Shown here piece after piece: positions 7,220 through 10,378 of a stretch of 10,378 bases of DNA. The notes under the pieces were generated by a model. It was not told the origin of the DNA. It made no database searches and saw nothing but the letters and a program-made list of their open reading frames with translations. The DNA is from an uncultured Lachnospiraceae bacterium (GTDB taxonomy: Bacteria; Bacillota_A; Clostridia; Lachnospirales; Lachnospiraceae), in the NCBI GenBank assembly GCA_947175285.1, contig CAMWMM010000124.1, forward strand, positions 1 to 10,378, written 5' to 3'. The first letter of the stretch is position 1; the number at the start of each line of letters is the position of its first letter. The translations under genes and the position numbers were made by a program.

Positions 7220-7229
7220 GGGGTATAGA
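7214..7229 (+). repeat. 16-bp direct repeat ATATAAGGGGTATAGA, copy 2
   Basis: It is identical to 1435-1450 and overlaps the stop codon of the glycosyltransferase gene. At the first copy an ATG follows at the right distance; here the equivalent position (7233) reads GAC. The frame after the TAG at 7226-7228 encodes RQEDYYREIEEWVRK directly in phase with the ATG at 7277. A start codon near 7230 may therefore have been lost, leaving the next gene with a shortened N-terminus. Confidence 0.7.
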
Positions 7230-7276
7230 AAAGACAGGAAGATTATTATCGAGAGATTGAAGAATGGGTACGGAAG

Positions 7277-9139
7277 ATGAATACAGAGGGGAAAGACTAT
7301 AATTTCATTCCTGTGAAGGACATGACATCAGTATATCGTATGTCTGATATTCAGGATTTACCTAAAATGGCATATCAGCATTTTATGAGTCATGAAAACG
7401 AGGTACTGTACATTTTAGTAACGAGGTGGGAGGGGCTGGAAGGCGTACTTTCCATTGGAGATTTGGAGCGTTTTTATGCAAACGGCAGGAAAGAATTAAT
7501 AGTAAACAGAAATTATACATTCATTACGGTTTTTGATTATGAGGCGGCGGATGACTTTTTTAAACGGGTGTCAACGGTTAACGAGATACCTGTTGTTATG
7601 GAAGATAGATTTATAGGGGTCATAAGAAAGTATAAAGAAAACTCTCAGAGAAATAGGCAGAGAAGGTCGTTAAAAAAAGCAAGAATGGACATATGGCAGA
7701 TGTCGAAAATGGAAATGCAGCGGTTTGTTAATGAAACAAAAGCAAAAGTTTTGATGTATACGTATTCAAGCACGGATATAATAGGACAAATGGAAGGGAA
7801 AGACTATGAGCGAGTTAAAAAAATGAAAGAAATGAAAAAAATAGAATCTTATGACTCGTGGCAGTGCCTTTCAATTGTAGAAAAAGAATTCTTTCAAGAA
7901 GAATATGAAGAAGGATTATGTGATATTATGCGAACAGAAAGCGGGAAATTTGAAATTTCGATAATAAATGGAATCATGAAGATTTCAGATATGGAATATA
8001 AATGTTTTCGCTATGCGGAGGGCTGTCGTATTACTGAGAATAATCCACCAGAAGCTGATAGAAGAATACTATTTTTTGGACCGTGTATTGTATTTGGAGC
8101 TTTTTGCAAGAGTGAACATACAATAGAGTCTTATTTGCAGGATTGTTTATTGGAAAATGGTTATATGGAATGGAAAGTTTTAAATAAGGGCCAATATGAT
8201 GCTAAAAACATGGACTGCTGGTATGGATCGCTTTTTGCAGAGGAATTGTCGGAGGATGACATTGTTGTAATAATTGTGCAGGATAATAAAGAGATATTAA
8301 ATATTGAAGGAACTGTTAATTTAGCCGATCTATCAGAGGAATTTATGAAGATTCCATCATTATCTAGATATATTGTAGATGACATAGCGCATTGTAATTA
8401 TATTGTGAATCAAAGATTAGCAGAGCGAATTTATAAAGACATTTATACAACTGGTTTACTGGAACAACCCAAAAACTCAGGAAAGCCGGAAAGAATCCAG
8501 GATTATTACATTAATTTGGGTATCAGGAAATATTTTGTGGATTATTTTGAACAGTATGAATTATATAAAAATGAAAGTGATGTTAAAGTCGGTTCAATCG
8601 TTATGAACTGCAATCCTTTTACCAGGGGCCATCGCTATCTGATCGAACAAGCGCTTATGAAAGTGGACAAGCTGTATGTATTTGTTGTTGAGGAAGATAA
8701 GTCCTATTTTAAATTTACAGATAGAATAAAAATGGCGGAAGCAGGGGTGGCGGGGCTGGCTGATGTCCGGGTTGTTCCTTCAGGTAAATATATTTTATCC
8801 AAAGATACCTTTGCCCAATATTTTGAAAAAAACCAGGTCGAAGTAGTGGAAAGTATGGATTATGACCTTCGTATTTTTGGGGAAGTGGTGGCGGCAGAGT
8901 TGGGTATTAAATACCGTTTTGTGGGTGAGGAGCCTTTTGATAAAGTAACGAGAGAGTATAACAAGACTATGAAGCGTATCCTGCCAGAATATGGAGTGGA
9001 TGTGGTGGAAATTCCAAGGATGCAAGAAGGCTTGGATGTTATTAGTGCAACATCCGTAAGGAAAGCTTTGCAAGAAGAGGATTGGGAGATGATTGCAAAA
9101 CTTTGTCCGAAAACTACGCTGAGGTATTTAAAACAGTAA
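7277..9139 (+). CDS. CBS pair + SGNH-like + citrate-lyase-ligase-type nucleotidyltransferase fusion (620 aa)
   Basis: Residues 40-118 look like a CBS pair: VLYILVTRWEGLEGVLSIGDL, then EIPVVMEDRFIGVIRK. A helix ends in ARMDIWQM, similar to ARNIWKM in the protein at 5059-5907. Residues about 135-260 are unassigned. Residues 263-430 begin RRILFFGPCIVFG, an SGNH-like fold opening with GPC (268-270) where active hydrolases have GDS. Residues 438-620 form an HxGH-type nucleotidyltransferase of the citrate lyase ligase (CitC) kind: VMNCNPFTRGHRYLIEQA (442-459) with T-x-GH at 449-452, and ISATSVRKAL (589-598). Such domains adenylate or cytidylate a small acid or phosphate substrate. No citrate lyase genes are present, so a role in activating a group for glycan decoration is more likely. 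No good ribosome site precedes the ATG, and upstream in-frame codons suggest a lost start. Substrate unknown. Confidence 0.8.
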   Translation: MNTEGKDYNFIPVKDMTSVYRMSDIQDLPKMAYQHFMSHENEVLYILVTRWEGLEGVLSIGDLERFYANGRKELIVNRNYTFITVFDYEAADDFFKRVSTVNEIPVVMEDRFIGVIRKYKENSQRNRQRRSLKKARMDIWQMSKMEMQRFVNETKAKVLMYTYSSTDIIGQMEGKDYERVKKMKEMKKIESYDSWQCLSIVEKEFFQEEYEEGLCDIMRTESGKFEISIINGIMKISDMEYKCFRYAEGCRITENNPPEADRRILFFGPCIVFGAFCKSEHTIESYLQDCLLENGYMEWKVLNKGQYDAKNMDCWYGSLFAEELSEDDIVVIIVQDNKEILNIEGTVNLADLSEEFMKIPSLSRYIVDDIAHCNYIVNQRLAERIYKDIYTTGLLEQPKNSGKPERIQDYYINLGIRKYFVDYFEQYELYKNESDVKVGSIVMNCNPFTRGHRYLIEQALMKVDKLYVFVVEEDKSYFKFTDRIKMAEAGVAGLADVRVVPSGKYILSKDTFAQYFEKNQVEVVESMDYDLRIFGEVVAAELGIKYRFVGEEPFDKVTREYNKTMKRILPEYGVDVVEIPRMQEGLDVISATSVRKALQEEDWEMIAKLCPKTTLRYLKQ

Positions 9140-9152
9140 TAGGAGCATTAAC

Positions 9153-9175
9153 GAGGACGGATATGGATGTGCTTG
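9153..9175 (+). pseudogene. 23-bp scrap of the carbamoyltransferase 3' end
   Basis: These bases match 3646-3668 of the carbamoyltransferase gene at 22 of 23 positions. The shared codons read RTDMDVL in both; in this copy a TGA follows two codons later. The match ends abruptly on both sides. It sits in the 83-base gap between the CBS fusion gene and the last glycosyltransferase, which suggests that another carbamoyltransferase gene, or part of this one, once ended here. Confidence 0.75.
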
Positions 9176-9207
9176 AATCATGATAGGGGGCACAATTATT
9201 TTGAGGT

Positions 9208-9216
9208 AAAAGGAGA
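9208..9216 (+). promoter_or_regulatory. Ribosome binding site supporting the GTG start at 9223
   Basis: AAAGGAGAA lies six bases before the GTG at 9223 and is the strongest such site in the window. It decides the choice of a GTG start, since there is no ATG before the conserved SIVVPIYN motif. Confidence 0.8.
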
Positions 9217-9222
9217 AGTTTC

Positions 9223-10378
9223 GTGAACACGTTGGTTAGTATTGTCGTACCGATTTACAATGCAAAAGAATACTTGCATAAGTGTGTTGATAGCATTATA
9301 AAACAAACATATGAAAATATTGAGCTTATTCTTGTAGATGATGGCTCCCAAGACGGTTCTGCTTTATTATGTGATGAACTGGCGGAATCAGATAAGCGTA
9401 TTATTGTGATGCATAAAAATAATGGAGGATTGGTCACGGCCCGGAAAGCGGGATTGAGACAGGCAAGGGGAAAATATATTTTAAATGTGGACAGTGATGA
9501 TTGGATTGAAAAGGATATGGTAGAACAGCTTTTGGCAGCAGCAGAGCAAAACGATTCTGATATCGTTACATCTGGATATTACGAGGAAACATTAGAATAT
9601 ACCATTAAGCAGACTGATACGCTTCCTGAAGGAAATTATAATACTGAAGAAGAAAAGCTCTATTTGTACCGACATATGGTACGGAATGGTATGCGGCGCG
9701 GCATGAATGTACCAATTTGGTGCAAACTGGTAAAAAGTAATATTATGCGTGAAATCTATCTGGAAATGAGCGATGAAATCCGTGTGGGGGAGGATGCAGC
9801 ATTTATATATAGTTGTCTGGCTTTGGCAGATAAAATTACAATTTCACACAATGCGTATTATCACTATATGGTTCGGGAAGGAACCATGTCAAGAAGCAGA
9901 AACAGGTATTATTATAGGGAAATAAATGATGTAATACTATTTATAGAGAAAAATTTTGAAAAAAATAAATATAGAGAATTTTTAAAAGAGCAGCTGGATT
10001 ACCATACAATTGTATTATGCTTGCTTGGAATGGAAAAATTTTTTGGACTTGAGAAAGCGTTTTTGATTCCCAGATATTGGTTCCCACAGAGAGAACTGAT
10101 TATGGGTTCAAAACTTATTATTTATGGGGCCGGTGTAGTAGGTAAATCTTATTATAAAAAAATAAAAATGGAAAAACTGTATGAAGTAGTATGCTGGGTA
10201 GATAAAAAATATTTATATTATCAGAAACAGGAAATGGCCGTTTTTGCACCGGAAGAGGTAGTGAAGAGAGAGTACGATTATATTTTACTAGCGTTAAAGA
10301 ATGTAGAATTGGCAGAACCCGTGAAAAGTGAATTGATAGAAAAATATCATGTAGAAGAAAACAAAATATTATGGTATG
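9223..10378 (+). CDS. Family 2 glycosyltransferase with C-terminal Rossmann-like module, partial at right edge
   Basis: The frame starts at GTG 9223 and is open for 385 codons to the window edge. The GT-A domain is complete: SIVVPIYNAKEYL (6-18), LILVDDGSQDGS, a canonical D-x-D in NVDSDDW (88-94), and GEDAAF (189-194) with the expected catalytic acid, followed by a YHYMVREGTMSR segment. This pattern is common in capsule and teichoic-acid-like glycosyltransferases. From about residue 295 a nucleotide-binding-like module begins with LIIYGAGVVGKSYYKK, then VVCWVDKKY and YDYILLALKN. It is the third such module in the window and the closest in layout to the N-terminus of the protein at 3799-4809. 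Unlike the glycosyltransferase at 5975-7219, all catalytic motifs look intact. The carboxy end is not seen, so further domains are possible. It probably adds a sugar to the same glycan; donor and acceptor are unknown. Confidence 0.9.
   Translation, partial: MNTLVSIVVPIYNAKEYLHKCVDSIIKQTYENIELILVDDGSQDGSALLCDELAESDKRIIVMHKNNGGLVTARKAGLRQARGKYILNVDSDDWIEKDMVEQLLAAAEQNDSDIVTSGYYEETLEYTIKQTDTLPEGNYNTEEEKLYLYRHMVRNGMRRGMNVPIWCKLVKSNIMREIYLEMSDEIRVGEDAAFIYSCLALADKITISHNAYYHYMVREGTMSRSRNRYYYREINDVILFIEKNFEKNKYREFLKEQLDYHTIVLCLLGMEKFFGLEKAFLIPRYWFPQRELIMGSKLIIYGAGVVGKSYYKKIKMEKLYEVVCWVDKKYLYYQKQEMAVFAPEEVVKREYDYILLALKNVELAEPVKSELIEKYHVEENKILWY

Noticed and set aside
7277..9139. Genuine citrate lyase ligase of citrate fermentation
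   Set aside because: No citD/E/F/X/G genes are nearby, the N-terminal acetyltransferase-like part of CitC is replaced by CBS and SGNH-like domains, and the neighbours are glycan genes.
1..10378. CRISPR array, tRNA, rRNA, riboswitch or transposase
   Set aside because: I saw no regularly spaced repeats, no cloverleaf-like or conserved RNA segments, and no transposase motifs or terminal inverted repeats, despite the clear signs of rearrangement.

Overview
The window looks like an accessory surface-polysaccharide or protein-glycosylation locus from a low-GC Gram-positive bacterium. A clostridial (Lachnospiraceae-like) host is my best guess. It rests on AT-rich codon use, AGGAG-type ribosome binding sites and the mix of enzyme families, so the organism is inferred, not proven. 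All genes I accept lie on the + strand and are closely spaced, consistent with one long transcription unit from about 1454 to beyond the right edge.

Layout: 1-133 is GC-rich, foreign-looking DNA. 134-945 is a truncated, stop-interrupted copy of the methyltransferase found intact at 3799-4809. 980-1399 is a frameshifted remnant of an SGNH/GDSL-type hydrolase. 1454-1792 encodes a small protein I do not recognise. 1910-3754 is a NodU/CmcH-family carbamoyltransferase. 3799-4809 is a two-domain protein, a Rossmann-like module plus a SAM methyltransferase. 4847-5907 is a CBS-domain methyltransferase split into two frames at a run of nine G residues. 5975-7219 is a family 2 glycosyltransferase with a C-terminal Rossmann-like module. 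7277-9139 is a CBS + SGNH-like + citrate-lyase-ligase-type nucleotidyltransferase fusion. 9223 to the right edge is a second family 2 glycosyltransferase, again with a C-terminal Rossmann-like module.

Taken together the genes suggest assembly of a glycan (two glycosyltransferases) and its decoration by carbamoyl, methyl and possibly acyl or nucleotidyl-linked groups. The glycan could be capsule, cell-wall polymer or flagellin glycan; nothing here identifies the acceptor.

Two aspects stand out. First, the G9 tract at 5020-5028 sits exactly where one base more (or two fewer) would fuse the 71-aa and 282-aa frames into one protein of about 353 aa. Its N-terminal layout then matches that of the neighbouring 620-aa protein. 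This is a strong candidate for a phase-variable switch. Second, the locus is littered with pieces of its own genes. They include a 791-bp direct repeat of the methyltransferase, a 67-bp scrap of that gene's 3' end between 5907 and the next gene, and a 23-bp scrap of the carbamoyltransferase 3' end at 9153-9175. This points to repeated duplication, deletion and recombination within the cluster.
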